From contig JAQWKP010000021.1 in NCBI GenBank assembly GCA_029247785.1, forward strand, positions 1 to 39,821: a DNA stretch of 39,821 bases. Direction: 5' to 3'. The position numbers and the translations under genes are program-made. The stretch is from Novosphingobium sp. GTDB lineage: Bacteria; Pseudomonadota; Alphaproteobacteria; Sphingomonadales; Sphingomonadaceae. The notes below the pieces were generated by a model. The model saw only the letters and a program-made list of their open reading frames with translations, did not search any database and was not told where the DNA came from. Positions 25,995 through 35,127 of the stretch are shown one piece after another; the stretch's first letter is position 1, and each line of letters begins with the position of its first letter.

Positions 25995-27941
25995 ATGGCA
26001 ACAATCGAAAAAGCGGCGGCACCCGTTCGGCCTGAATTGCTAGATGCCAGCGACGAGACCATCGAAGACGCAGTGCAATTCGCCAATCCGATGGTTTTGC
26101 GCGGTATCTTGTATCAGCTGACCGGCGACACTGAAGTCAAGGACATCGAGGTTACGCGGATCATGGCCGGCTTCGCCGAGGCCGTCGTTCCAGCGCATGA
26201 GGACGATGTTGCGATGCTCCGGCGCAAGGCTGCTGACTTCCTCAAATCCTATCGCGATTCGGGCGCTGGTCCGATCGATGTCGGGCCCAGGGACCGGCTA
26301 GCGACGAGCTTGTGCCTCGCTGGCGGGGAACCGATCCCAGATGAGAGCATCGGTCTCTATTTGGAGGAACTCGCGCTCGATCACACGGTGCGCTCGCTCA
26401 AGTGGCAGTCACCACCCGATCCCGAGCAGCTTCAGGACTTCAGCGTGACGATCATTGGCGCGGGCATGGGTGGCCTCAATGCGGCGATCCAGCTCAAGCA
26501 GGCGGGAATCCCCTACACCATTGTCGAGAAGAATGATGGTGTCGGCGGGACCTGGTATGAAAATCGCTATCCTGGCGCGCGGGTCGATACGCCGAGCCGG
26601 TCTTACACCAATCTGTTCGGCGTCGACTTTGGCTATCCCAACCCGTTTTGCGACTGGACCGAGAACGTCAAATATTTCGACTGGGTCGCTGATAGCTTCG
26701 ATATTCGCGACGATATCGAGTTCGGTACCGAAGTGCTCTCGCTCAACTGGGACGAAGCCTCCGGCTTATGGGAAATCCACATGAAGGGACCGGATGGCGA
26801 GCGGGTGCATCGCTCGCGCGCAGTGATTACCGCGGTCGGCTTCCTCAACCGGCCCAATCTCCCCGAAATAGAAGGCGCGGGCGAATTTGAGGGGCCATCA
26901 TGGCACACTTCGCGCTGGCCGCAGGATATCGACCTTAGCGACAAACGGGTCGCAGTCATCGGCACCGGCGCGACTGGCTATCAGATGATCCCCGACCTTG
27001 CGCTCGAGGCCAAGCACGTCACCGTGTTCCAGCGCACCGCGCAATGGGTCTTTCCGATACCGGGCTATCGCTCGCCCTTTCCGCCGCAAATCAGCTGGCT
27101 CGATCGGAACCTGCCGTTCCATACCAATTTCATGCGCGGGGGAATGGGAACCGGCTCTTGGTTTATCGACATGACTACGAGCGACCCGCAATTCGACGAC
27201 CCCTATGCTTGCAGCGAAAGCAACAAGCGCGCGCGTGATGCCTGCATTGAGTTTCTCGAGAGCAAGTTCGACAACCCGAACCTGGTGGCGACGATGACGC
27301 CGCCGCATCCGGTGTGGTCGGCCCGGGCGATCATGGTCGATCCTGAATATTCGATCATGGATGCGATTCAGCGCGACGACGTCCAGCTGGTCACAGACGG
27401 GATCAAGCGGATCAACCGCAATGGCATCGAAACCGAGGATGGCGTCCAGCACGATGTCGATGTGATCGTCTATGCGACTGGGTTTCACGCTACAGAATAT
27501 CTCTTCCCGATGTCGATCACCGGTCGGGACGGGGTGAAGCTCGAGGAGATGTGGGCAGATGGCGGTGCTCGGGCCTATCTCGGCTGCATGGTGCCGGGTT
27601 TTCCGAATTTCTGGTCGCTATACGGGCCCAACACCAATGGCGCGCTGCAGGTCGTTTCGTTCCACGAACTGGTCACCTTTTATGCCATGCAATGCATGGA
27701 ACGGCTGATCCTTGACGGCGAGAAGGCGGTCGACGTCAAGGAAGAGGCCTATTGGCGCTACAATCGGCACATCGACGAGCAGAACGATCGCAAGGTGTGG
27801 AGCGACCCGCGCGCCAAGAACTATTACTGGTCGAAACACGGCAGGTCGGTCGTGCAAAATCCGCTGACCGGTCCGGAGATGTGGCGATATCTGCGCAAAC
27901 CGGATTACGAGGATCTCGACGTGGGAGGATCAGGCGGGTGA
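25995..27941 (+). CDS. Flavin-containing Baeyer-Villiger monooxygenase with N-terminal extension (HAPMO-like)
   Basis: 648 residues. The FAD loop GAGMGG is at 155-160, and the Baeyer-Villiger fingerprint F-x-G-x-x-x-H-x-x-x-W-P is complete at 298-309 (F298, G300, H304, W308, P309). A second dinucleotide loop GTGATG at 323-328 binds NADPH. About 150 residues precede the FAD site, as in 4-hydroxyacetophenone monooxygenase, of which its length and LTGD-containing N-terminal domain remind me. It inserts oxygen next to a ketone to give an ester. ATG 25995 is chosen because AGGAGG lies 8 bases upstream; a longer frame to 25890 lacks one. The TGA lies inside a 34-base repeat. Confidence 0.92.
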   Translation: MATIEKAAAPVRPELLDASDETIEDAVQFANPMVLRGILYQLTGDTEVKDIEVTRIMAGFAEAVVPAHEDDVAMLRRKAADFLKSYRDSGAGPIDVGPRDRLATSLCLAGGEPIPDESIGLYLEELALDHTVRSLKWQSPPDPEQLQDFSVTIIGAGMGGLNAAIQLKQAGIPYTIVEKNDGVGGTWYENRYPGARVDTPSRSYTNLFGVDFGYPNPFCDWTENVKYFDWVADSFDIRDDIEFGTEVLSLNWDEASGLWEIHMKGPDGERVHRSRAVITAVGFLNRPNLPEIEGAGEFEGPSWHTSRWPQDIDLSDKRVAVIGTGATGYQMIPDLALEAKHVTVFQRTAQWVFPIPGYRSPFPPQISWLDRNLPFHTNFMRGGMGTGSWFIDMTTSDPQFDDPYACSESNKRARDACIEFLESKFDNPNLVATMTPPHPVWSARAIMVDPEYSIMDAIQRDDVQLVTDGIKRINRNGIETEDGVQHDVDVIVYATGFHATEYLFPMSITGRDGVKLEEMWADGGARAYLGCMVPGFPNFWSLYGPNTNGALQVVSFHELVTFYAMQCMERLILDGEKAVDVKEEAYWRYNRHIDEQNDRKVWSDPRAKNYYWSKHGRSVVQNPLTGPEMWRYLRKPDYEDLDVGGSGG

Positions 27942-27970
27942 TGCCAAGCTCAAGGTGAATGCCTTGAGCG
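27937..27970. repeat. 34-base intergenic hairpin repeat, copy 1
   Basis: Stem GCTCAAGG (27948-27955) pairs with CCTTGAGC (27962-27969) around a 6-base loop. The same 34-base sequence, with 2 differences, occurs at 38727-38760. Both copies sit between converging genes; this one includes the monooxygenase stop codon. It is followed by no T-run, so it may be a REP-like element or a weak terminator. Confidence 0.6.
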
Positions 27971-27977
27971 TACTAAA

Positions 27978-30326
27978 CTAAAGCGCGTTCCCGTTCTCGT
28001 CACGGTAGATGTCCCGGCGACCGACATGGTTTGCCGGGCCGACAAAGCCGTCCCCTTCCATCCGCTCGACCCATTTGGAGGCGGTGTTGTAGCCGACGCC
28101 CATCTGCCGTTGCAGCCAGCTTGCCGAAACCTTCTGGTTTTCGAACACCAGCTGGCAGACTTGGCGATATTTGCGCTCCTCCGGGCTGTCCGACGCTGCA
28201 TCGATATCTTCAAAGCCAAAGCCGCCGTCTTCCGGTTCCTCGGTAACCGAATCGACATAGTCGGGCGTGCCCTGTGAACGCCAGAATGCAGAGACTTGCT
28301 CGACCTCGTCGTCGCTGACGAAGGGGCCGTGGACGCGCCTGACCGGGTCGGTGTTGGGCTTGTAAAGCATGTCACCTTTGCCGAGCAGCTGTTCCGCGCC
28401 CTGTTCGCCCAGGATTGTGCGGCTGTCGATCCTGCTGATCACGGCAAAGCTGATCCGGGTTGGCAGGTTCGCCTTGATCACGCCGGTGATGACATCGACC
28501 GAGGGGCGCTGTGTCGCCATGATAAGGTGGATACCGGCGGCGCGGCTCTTCTGTGACAGGCGCTGGATCAGCACCTCGACTTCCTTGCCGACCGTGACCA
28601 TCAGATCGGCCAGTTCGTCGACGATCAGCACGATCTGCGGGAGCACCTCGTAGTCGAGCTGGTTTTCCTCGTAGATTTCCTCGCCGGTCTCGGGGTCGAA
28701 GCCGATTTGCACACGGCGACCGAGCGGCTTGCCCTTGGCTGAAGCGGCGCGCAGCTTGTCGTTGAAGTTGGTCAGGTTGCGCACATTGATCTCGCTCATC
28801 ATGCGATAGCGCTTTTCCATCTCCTCGACGGCCCATTTGAGCGCGCGCACAGCCTTGGCCGGCTCGGTGACGACGGGCGAGAGTAGATGCGGGATCTCGT
28901 CATAGCTCTTGAGTTCGAGCACCTTGGGATCGATCAGGATCAGCCGGACCTGCTGCGGTGTGAGCCGGTAAAGCAGCGAAAGCAGGATGCAGTTCAGGCC
29001 CACCGACTTGCCCGATCCGGTAGTGCCGGCGACCAGCAAATGCGGCATCGAGGCAAGATCGGCAATCACTGGCTCACCAGCGATGTCCTTGCCCAGGATG
29101 ATCGGCAGCATCCCCTTATGATGGGCAAAGGCCTCGCACGCCATCAGCTCTTGGAGCATCACGGTCTGGCGGTCGGCATTGGGTAGCTCGATGCCCATCA
29201 CCGTGCGTCCGGGGATCGAGGAGACGCGCGCCGAGATCGCGCTCATGTTGCGGGCGATATCGTCAGCCAGGCCGATTACCCGCGCGGCCTTGATGCCGGG
29301 TGCCGGCTCCAGCTCATACATGGTGACGACCGGTCCGGAGCGAACCGCGGAGATCTCGCCCTTGACGTTGAAATCGTCGAGCACGGTCTCGAGCAGGCGT
29401 GCATTGCGCTCAAGCGAAAGCTTGTCGATCTTCTTCTGGCCCGATTTGGGCGGATCGCGGAGCAAGTCGAGGCCGGGCAGTTCGTACTCCTCAAACAGGT
29501 CTCCCTGCTTGCTCTTCCCGCTGAGCTGGGCTCGCTTTGCAGGTTTGGTCGGGTCGACAATTTCCGGGCCTTTGCGCGGATCATGTGCCGGAACCGCCTG
29601 CCGGGCGGTTGGCGAGCGCTTGGCGCGGCTGCGGGCAAGGGGAAGGTCTGCCGGTATCGGAAGGCCGGGAACGCGCCTGAGCTTGCCCGGAAGCGTGAGC
29701 AGAATCCGCCAATCGACCGCAAATACGCGGCCCGCCAGAATTGCTCCGCCCAACAGGCACAGAGTGCCAAGCCCGAACACTGTCCAGCTTTGCGCCGCTT
29801 CAGGTAACAGCCCTGCGATCGCGTGCACCGCCCTGGCTCCGAGCAGGCCGGAGATTCCCCCCATCGAAGCGGGTAGGGATCCGCCAGGCTGGGTGAAGGT
29901 TAGCGAAAGCACAGTCGCGACAAGGGCCATGGCAAACAACAGAATTCCGGTTGGACGCCACCAGCGCTGATCGGACTGTTCGACCAGCCCGTCATCTTCC
30001 TCGGCGAGACGCCACAGCTTGCGCGCAAAGACATAGAGCAGCGGCAACAACAAGACGCAGACCGGCCCGAACAGGAACAGCGCGCGCTCAGCTGCCCAGG
30101 CACCGATTGCGCCGGTCCAGTTCATCACTTCGCCGCCCGCTGCTGTCGAAGGCGAGGGGTCGGTCTGGCTATAGCTTACCAGCGCCAGCGCCAGAAACAG
30201 CATGGCTGCGAACAGCAATACGGCTCCGCCCAGCTCGACCGCACGGCGCATGCTGCGCTTCATCACGGCGCGCCAGTCCGGCTTGGCGACGCGCTTGCCG
30301 CTCGATGTCATCGGCCTTGTTGCCAT
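27978..30326 (-). CDS. ftsK: DNA translocase FtsK
   Basis: 782 residues. Four N-terminal membrane helices (about 33-51, 84-102, 127-145, 183-202) anchor it at the division site. A Lys/Arg/Pro-rich linker (about 215-300) is followed by the RecA-like motor: Walker A AGTTGSGKS at 433-441 and Walker B LIVDELADLM. A C-terminal gamma winged helix follows (GVGYNTASKWVERMEGDGFV), which reads the chromosomal polarity sequences and activates XerCD at dif. It pumps DNA to clear and decatenate the terminus at septation. Length is typical of alphaproteobacterial FtsK. The ATG has weak upstream purines; 87 bases separate it from the TenI-like gene. Confidence 0.95.
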   Translation of the reverse strand: MATRPMTSSGKRVAKPDWRAVMKRSMRRAVELGGAVLLFAAMLFLALALVSYSQTDPSPSTAAGGEVMNWTGAIGAWAAERALFLFGPVCVLLLPLLYVFARKLWRLAEEDDGLVEQSDQRWWRPTGILLFAMALVATVLSLTFTQPGGSLPASMGGISGLLGARAVHAIAGLLPEAAQSWTVFGLGTLCLLGGAILAGRVFAVDWRILLTLPGKLRRVPGLPIPADLPLARSRAKRSPTARQAVPAHDPRKGPEIVDPTKPAKRAQLSGKSKQGDLFEEYELPGLDLLRDPPKSGQKKIDKLSLERNARLLETVLDDFNVKGEISAVRSGPVVTMYELEPAPGIKAARVIGLADDIARNMSAISARVSSIPGRTVMGIELPNADRQTVMLQELMACEAFAHHKGMLPIILGKDIAGEPVIADLASMPHLLVAGTTGSGKSVGLNCILLSLLYRLTPQQVRLILIDPKVLELKSYDEIPHLLSPVVTEPAKAVRALKWAVEEMEKRYRMMSEINVRNLTNFNDKLRAASAKGKPLGRRVQIGFDPETGEEIYEENQLDYEVLPQIVLIVDELADLMVTVGKEVEVLIQRLSQKSRAAGIHLIMATQRPSVDVITGVIKANLPTRISFAVISRIDSRTILGEQGAEQLLGKGDMLYKPNTDPVRRVHGPFVSDDEVEQVSAFWRSQGTPDYVDSVTEEPEDGGFGFEDIDAASDSPEERKYRQVCQLVFENQKVSASWLQRQMGVGYNTASKWVERMEGDGFVGPANHVGRRDIYRDENGNAL

Positions 30327-30413
30327 GTCAGTTTTCCTCGCTTGGCAAGTGATAATGCGCCGAGCACTGACTCCTCGTCAAGAATCCATGTGAATCCAAA
30401 GACTCCCGTATTC

Positions 30414-30965
30414 CTAAATACCGTCAATCGCTGCCCATTTTTTCCACAATAGTGCGCGGGATCGGCGTGCTGTCATGCCGCCCAGGGCGAAAATCGGGAC
30501 CCGCGCATAGGCTGCAAACAAACGAAACCGCACCGGGCCCAGCACTTTGCCAACCGGGTGGGAGCGGGTTGCGAAGACTGGCGAGAGCAGGATCGCGTGG
30601 GCCCGAGCGCGGTGGGCCATACCAATTTCGCGTAGTGAATGGGCGGTAACGAGGCGCAATGCCGCCGGGCCACTGCCAAGCCGGGAGGGTGGTCCATAGG
30701 CGCCAGCCGCCTTCCAGCGCCGGGCCTCGCGTGCTGACCCCGAAAGCGCCACCACATGACCACCACTTCGCGCCAGACGTGCCAGCTTGGCGAAATGTTT
30801 GCGGCGCGCCTCGTCGTTGAGGTGATAATGCCGGAAGATCAGACCGGAGCCGCGCGGCAGGCGTTTGAGCGCAGCTTCCAGCCCGGAATCGTTGCGCGCA
30901 TCGCTGATCAGCCAGATATCGGGCAGGGCCTGGATAGCAGGGAGGGTAGGGTGGCGGATCGGCAT
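30414..30965 (-). CDS. TenI/thiamine-phosphate-synthase-like protein
   Basis: 183 residues. A short TIM-barrel-like protein with DIWLISDARND near the N-terminus, GSGLIFRHYHL, VVALSGSAREARRWKAAGAYGPPSRLG and HAILLSPVFATRSHP, ending with FALGGMTARRSRALL. The GGM and SPVF-x-T motifs resemble thiamine phosphate synthase and TenI. The usual A-D-G-V-H-L-G substrate loop reads A-Y-G-P-P-S-R-L-G, so catalysis as a synthase is doubtful. ATG 30965 gives the better N-terminus; a second ATG at 30989 overlaps the start of the divergent yggS-like gene. Confidence 0.7.
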   Translation of the reverse strand: MPIRHPTLPAIQALPDIWLISDARNDSGLEAALKRLPRGSGLIFRHYHLNDEARRKHFAKLARLARSGGHVVALSGSAREARRWKAAGAYGPPSRLGSGPAALRLVTAHSLREIGMAHRARAHAILLSPVFATRSHPVGKVLGPVRFRLFAAYARVPIFALGGMTARRSRALLWKKWAAIDGI

Positions 30966-30987
30966 TCTCGCGCTATAGCATCGCGCC

Positions 30988-31656
30988 ATGGATCAGCCAG
31001 CCTCTCCCCTGAATGACGTTCGCCAGCGCATCGCGTCCAGTGCGAAGATCGCGCGGCGCGAGCCGGACGAGATCACCCTGATCGCCATTTCCAAGACCAG
31101 GCCAGTCGAAGACTGTCTCCCGTTGATCGCCGCGGGGCAATGTGTCTTTGGCGAGAACCGGGTACAGGAAGCGGAAGGAAAATGGCCGAAACTACTTGAG
31201 GCCCATGGCGATATCGAGCTGCACCTGGTTGGCCAGCTCCAGTCCAACAAGGCCGGCGATGCGGTCGCGTTGTTTGACTGCATCCATTCGCTCGACCGGC
31301 CCACGCTGGTGAAGGCTCTGGCCAAGGCAATGGACAAGGCGGCACGCCGGGTTCCCTGCTTCATCCAGGTCAATATTGGCGAGGAGGAGCAGAAAGGCGG
31401 TTGCGTGATCGCCGATGTTCCGTCTCTGCTCGATACGGCTCGCAAGGCCGACCTTCCACTAGCCGGCCTGATGTGCGTTCCGCCTCTAGGGATCGAGCCA
31501 GCACCGTTCTTCGCCCTTTTGGGCAAGATTGCTGAGGACAACGGGCTGACAGGCCTCAGCATGGGCATGAGCGGCGATTTCGAAACCGCAGTGATGCTGG
31601 GCGCCACCCATGTACGTGTCGGCACGGCATTGTTTGGAGAGCGGAAAGCCCCCTAA
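30988..31656 (+). CDS. YggS/PLPBP-family pyridoxal-phosphate-binding protein
   Basis: 222 residues. A single-domain alanine-racemase-like TIM barrel; the PLP lysine is K36 in LIAISKTRP, with FGENRVQEAEGKW and HLVGQLQSNKAGDAV following as family hallmarks, and GMSGDFETAVMLGATHVRVGTALFG near the end binding the phosphate. YggS proteins are thought to control PLP homeostasis rather than catalyse a reaction. No Shine-Dalgarno is seen; TATAGC at 30974-30979 lies about 9 bases before the ATG, so leaderless transcription is possible. Its stop overlaps that of pyruvate kinase by 4 bases, convergent. Confidence 0.93.
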   Translation: MDQPASPLNDVRQRIASSAKIARREPDEITLIAISKTRPVEDCLPLIAAGQCVFGENRVQEAEGKWPKLLEAHGDIELHLVGQLQSNKAGDAVALFDCIHSLDRPTLVKALAKAMDKAARRVPCFIQVNIGEEEQKGGCVIADVPSLLDTARKADLPLAGLMCVPPLGIEPAPFFALLGKIAEDNGLTGLSMGMSGDFETAVMLGATHVRVGTALFGERKAP

Positions 31657-33122
31657 TTCTTGCGCTTCTCAAGTTCCTTGCCGGTCAGCGTGACGACATG
31701 CAGCAGGTTGGTTGCTCCTGGTGTGCCGAAGGGAACCCCGGCCAGAGCGATGAGGTGGGAGCCCGCCTTTCCGAAATGATGCCGCAGGGCCATGCGTTTG
31801 CCCTTGGCGATCATCTCCTCAAAGCTGCCGATGTCGCTAGTGATAACGGCATGCGCACCCCATAGAAGCGCAACTCGGCGGGCGGTCTGCACTGACGGCG
31901 TAAGCACCAGCATTGGTGCCGAGGGGCGCTCCCGTGCGACCCGGCGCGCGGTCGATCCCGAACCGGTGAAGACGACGATTCCCTCGATCTGCAGCGTATC
32001 GGCGATCCCCGCACAGGCCATCGCAAGCGCGTCTGCCATGGTCGGATCGGGCGGGGTTTCGGCGATGTGAATACGTTCGACATAGGTCACGTCGCCTTCG
32101 ACCTGGCCGGCGATGCGGTCCATGATGGTCACGGCTTCGACCGGAAAGCCTCCGACGGCAGTTTCGGCGGAAAGCATCACCGCATCGGCGCCGTCATAGA
32201 CCGCATTGGCGACATCGGAGACCTCGGCCCGGGTCGGCGTCGAGCTTTCGATCATCGATTCCAGCATCTGGGTGGCAACCACCACCGGCTTGCCGGTCTT
32301 GCGCGCGGCCTCGACGATCCGCTTTTGCAGCGGCGGCACATCCTCGGGATCGAGCTCAACCCCTAGATCGCCGCGAGCGACCATGATGCCGTCCGACAGC
32401 TCGATGATCTCGTCGAGCCTGTCGATCGCCGAGGGCTTTTCGATCTTGGCCATCAGCGCGCAGTAGCCCCCCATCAGCTTGCGCGCTTCGGCGACGTCCT
32501 CGGGGCGCTGTACGAATGACAGGCCGATCCAGTCCGCGCCCTGTGCGATGGCGAAGGCAAGGTCGCGGCGGTCCTTTTCGGTCAGCGCGGGGACCGGGAC
32601 GAGCGAATCGGGGACATTGACGCCCTTGCGATCGGAAATGGTCCCGCCGGATTCGGCGTTGCACAGCACCTCGTCCTTGCCCGCACGCAGCACCGTGAAG
32701 CGCAGCTTGCCGTCATCGATGAGCAGGCGCTGGCCTTTTTCGAGGACGGAAAACAGCTCGGGATGCGGCAGGCAGACCCGGGTTCCGTCACCGGCTTCCG
32801 GATTGCGATCGAGCGTGAAATGGCTGCCATGCTTGATTGTCGCCTTTCCGCCCTTGAATTCGCCGACGCGCAATTTGGGGCCCTGCAGGTCGCACAGGAT
32901 GGCGACGCTGCGCTTCATCTTCTGTTCGACTGCGCGGATCTCCGCGATGGTCTGCGCGTGCTGCTCGTGAGTCCCGTGGCTCATATTGACGCGGAATGCA
33001 TCGACACCAGCTAAAAGCAGCCGGGTGATCATATCGCCCGTATTGCTCGCCGGCCCAAGCGTGGCCATGATCTTGACCTTGCGGCCGCGTTTGGTGCCCT
33101 TGCGGGGATTGTTTCCGGCCAA
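31653..33122 (-). CDS. pyk: Pyruvate kinase
   Basis: 489 residues. The start KIMATLGPASN, the FRVNMSHG segment, the metal site KIEKPSAIDRLDEII followed by GIMVARGDLGVEL, and VVVATQMLESMI form the standard chain of glycolytic pyruvate kinase. It converts phosphoenolpyruvate and ADP to pyruvate and ATP in the cytosol. The C-terminal allosteric domain is present, ending in a K-E-L-E-K-R-K-N tail. It is transcribed leftward, divergent from DUF1244 with about 76 bases between. Confidence 0.96.
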   Translation of the reverse strand: MAGNNPRKGTKRGRKVKIMATLGPASNTGDMITRLLLAGVDAFRVNMSHGTHEQHAQTIAEIRAVEQKMKRSVAILCDLQGPKLRVGEFKGGKATIKHGSHFTLDRNPEAGDGTRVCLPHPELFSVLEKGQRLLIDDGKLRFTVLRAGKDEVLCNAESGGTISDRKGVNVPDSLVPVPALTEKDRRDLAFAIAQGADWIGLSFVQRPEDVAEARKLMGGYCALMAKIEKPSAIDRLDEIIELSDGIMVARGDLGVELDPEDVPPLQKRIVEAARKTGKPVVVATQMLESMIESSTPTRAEVSDVANAVYDGADAVMLSAETAVGGFPVEAVTIMDRIAGQVEGDVTYVERIHIAETPPDPTMADALAMACAGIADTLQIEGIVVFTGSGSTARRVARERPSAPMLVLTPSVQTARRVALLWGAHAVITSDIGSFEEMIAKGKRMALRHHFGKAGSHLIALAGVPFGTPGATNLLHVVTLTGKELEKRKN

Positions 33123-33198
33123 GCGACGTTACCCCTTTCGATTGCGTGGCGACCTATGGCAAAGCATGCCAGACAAACCAAGGACGATTGGAATCATA

Positions 33199-33510
33199 AT
33201 GAACCAGAATGACCCGCTCGACACGCTGGACGACGGCGTTGCCGCCGAGGCCTTTCGCCGTCTTGTACGGCATTTGCGCAACCGTCATGATGCCCAGAAT
33301 ATCGATCTGATGGGGCTTTCCGGCTTCTGCCGCAACTGCCTGTCCGACTGGATCCGCGATGCAGGATATGAAGGCGACAAACGCGAAGCGCGCGCGCTGA
33401 TCCACGGCATGGATTTCGGCGAATGGAAGGACAAATACCAGACCGAGGCCACCCCCGAACAGCTCGCCCGGATGGAAGAGAGTTTGAAAAAGAACGGCGG
33501 GACGCATTGA
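33199..33510 (+). CDS. DUF1244 protein
   Basis: 103 residues. Central motif NIDLMGLSGFCRNCLSDW, with cysteines in C-R-N-C spacing, then MDFGEWKDKYQTEATPEQL, identical in layout to the DUF1244 family found across alphaproteobacteria. Function is unestablished; the C-x-x-C pair could bind a metal or be redox-active. I start at ATG 33199, preceded by GGA at 33190-33192, because family members begin near here; the frame extends upstream without good starts. It lies upstream of gapR by 91 bases. Confidence 0.88.
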   Translation: MNQNDPLDTLDDGVAAEAFRRLVRHLRNRHDAQNIDLMGLSGFCRNCLSDWIRDAGYEGDKREARALIHGMDFGEWKDKYQTEATPEQLARMEESLKKNGGTH

Positions 33511-33601
33511 TCGGGCATGGCAGGGGCATCTGCCCTTGCCATGCCCCGTCGGCCCGCTATCTCGCCCCCCAACCGATTCTCAAAATACCGGAGCTTTACC
33601 C

Positions 33602-33844
33602 ATGGCCGATGCCGAGCCGACTGATGACCGCCTGCGCCTGTTGATCGAACGCGTTGAACGCCTCGAAGAGGAAAAGAAGGGCATCGCTGACGATATTCGC
33701 GATGTTTATGCCGAGGGGAAGGCGGTGGGCTATGACGCCAAGATCATGCGCCAGGTCGTGCGGCTGAGGAAAATGCAGCCCGACGACCGGCGCGAAATGG
33801 AAACCGTTCTGGAAGTCTACAAGGCGGCGCTTGGGCTGGCCTGA
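33602..33844 (+). CDS. gapR: GapR nucleoid-associated protein (DUF2312)
   Basis: 80 residues, almost wholly helical. RLLIERVERLEEEKKGIADDIRDVY is a coiled coil, followed by EGKAVGYDAKIMRQVVRLRKM, the DNA-gripping helix pair. GapR in Caulobacter binds overtwisted DNA ahead of replication forks and polymerases and stimulates gyrase and topoisomerase IV. Length and motif match the family. GGAG lies 8 bases upstream of ATG 33602. It sits between DUF1244 and yebC; the next gene follows 68 bases later. Confidence 0.93.
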   Translation: MADAEPTDDRLRLLIERVERLEEEKKGIADDIRDVYAEGKAVGYDAKIMRQVVRLRKMQPDDRREMETVLEVYKAALGLA

Positions 33845-33912
33845 TTGCCCGGAGCTGGCAAAGCCGCTAGTGGCCGCGCATCAAGGGAAATTTGTAAACA
33901 GCGAAGGCAGCC

Positions 33913-34656
33913 ATGGCAGGCCATTCCAAATTCAAGAATATCATGCATCGCAAGGGCGCGCAGGACAAGAAGCGCTCGGCGATGTTCTCCAAGCTCAGCC
34001 GCGAGATTACGGTCGCCGCCAAGATGGGTCTGCCCGATCCGGATATGAACCCGCGGCTGCGCGCTGCGGTCAATGCCGCCAAGGCGCAGTCGGTGCCCAA
34101 GGACAATATCCAGCGCTCGATCGACAAGGCAACCATCGGCGATGAAGATAGCTATGAAGAAATCCGCTACGAGGGATATGGCCCGGGCGGAGTGGCGCTG
34201 ATCGTTGAGGCGCTGACCGACAATCGCAACCGCACCGTCACCAATGTGCGCACCGCTTTCAGCAGGAATGGTGGCAATCTGGGAGAGTCGGGCTCGGTCA
34301 GTCACGGCTTCGAACGGGTTGGCTTGATCGAATACCCCATTTCAGCCGGTGACGAGGTAACGATCCTCGAAGCGGCGATCGATGCGGGTGCTGATGATAT
34401 TGAAAGCGATGGCGACAGCCATTCGATCTGGACTCAGCTCGACTCGCTCCACGAAGTAGCTGCAGAACTCGAAAAGGCGCTGGGTGAGGCAGAAAACGTC
34501 AAGGCTGCCTGGCGGCCTTCGCTCAGCATTGATGTCGATGAAGGCTCGGCGCAGACTTTGTTCAAGCTGATCGACGCGCTTGACGATGACGACGATGTCC
34601 AGACCGTCTGGGGCAATTACCAGGTTTCGGACGAGATCATGGAGCGGCTGGGCTGA
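33913..34656 (+). CDS. yebC: YebC/PmpR-family protein
   Basis: 247 residues. It opens [14 protein letters not shown], the fixed start of the YebC/TACO1 family, followed by [52 protein letters not shown] and [15 protein letters not shown]. The family was first described as DNA-binding transcriptional regulators; some members act on translation of difficult sequences. It is commonly next to ruv genes. AAGGCAGCC lies before the ATG. The TGA at 34654-34656 overlaps the proposed CTG start of ruvC. Confidence 0.95.
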   Translation: MAGHSKFKNIMHRKGAQDKKRSAMFSKLSREITVAAKMGLPDPDMNPRLRAAVNAAKAQSVPKDNIQRSIDKATIGDEDSYEEIRYEGYGPGGVALIVEALTDNRNRTVTNVRTAFSRNGGNLGESGSVSHGFERVGLIEYPISAGDEVTILEAAIDAGADDIESDGDSHSIWTQLDSLHEVAAELEKALGEAENVKAAWRPSLSIDVDEGSAQTLFKLIDALDDDDDVQTVWGNYQVSDEIMERLG

Positions 34657-35117
34657 TCATCATCGGCCTCGACCCCGGGCTAGGCACCACCGGCTGGGGT
34701 GTGATCTCCAGCAATGGCAACCGCCTCTCTCACATAGCCAACGGCCAGGTGCGCACGGATGCGAAGGCCCCGCTTGCCGAGCGGCTGGTAACGCTTGACC
34801 GTGAACTGACCGACGTGATCCTCACGCACCAGCCCGATGCCGGCGCAGTCGAAGAAGTGTTCGTCAATGCCAATCCCCAATCGACCCTGAAGCTCGGCCA
34901 GGCGCGCGGGGTATGCATGTTGACGCTGGCGCGCACGGGCATGCCGGTCAGCGAATATGCTGCTCGACTGGTCAAGAAATCGCTGGTTGGTACCGGCAGG
35001 GCGGAAAAGGCGCAGGTCCAGGCGATGCTCAAAGTGCTGCTGCCGGGGGTAAAGCTGGCCGGGGCCGATGCGGCGGACGCGCTCGCGGTAGCGATTGCGC
35101 ACGCGCATATGGGGTGA
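34653..35117 (+). CDS. ruvC: Holliday junction resolvase RuvC, probable CTG start
   Basis: 154 residues when read from CTG 34653. The catalytic acids are then D7 ([16 protein letters not shown]), E67 or E68 (AVEEVF), D139 and D142 (GADAADALA), as in E. coli RuvC. The first ATG/GTG/TTG in frame is GTG 34701, which would remove the first strand and D7, so it cannot give an active enzyme. GGAG at 34641-34644 is 8 bases before the CTG, and CTGA overlaps the yebC stop. RuvC cuts Holliday junctions symmetrically, guided by RuvAB. An ATC start just after the CTG is an alternative. Confidence 0.85.
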   Translation: MIIIGLDPGLGTTGWGVISSNGNRLSHIANGQVRTDAKAPLAERLVTLDRELTDVILTHQPDAGAVEEVFVNANPQSTLKLGQARGVCMLTLARTGMPVSEYAARLVKKSLVGTGRAEKAQVQAMLKVLLPGVKLAGADAADALAVAIAHAHMG

Positions 35118-35127
35118 ATCCCCAGCG

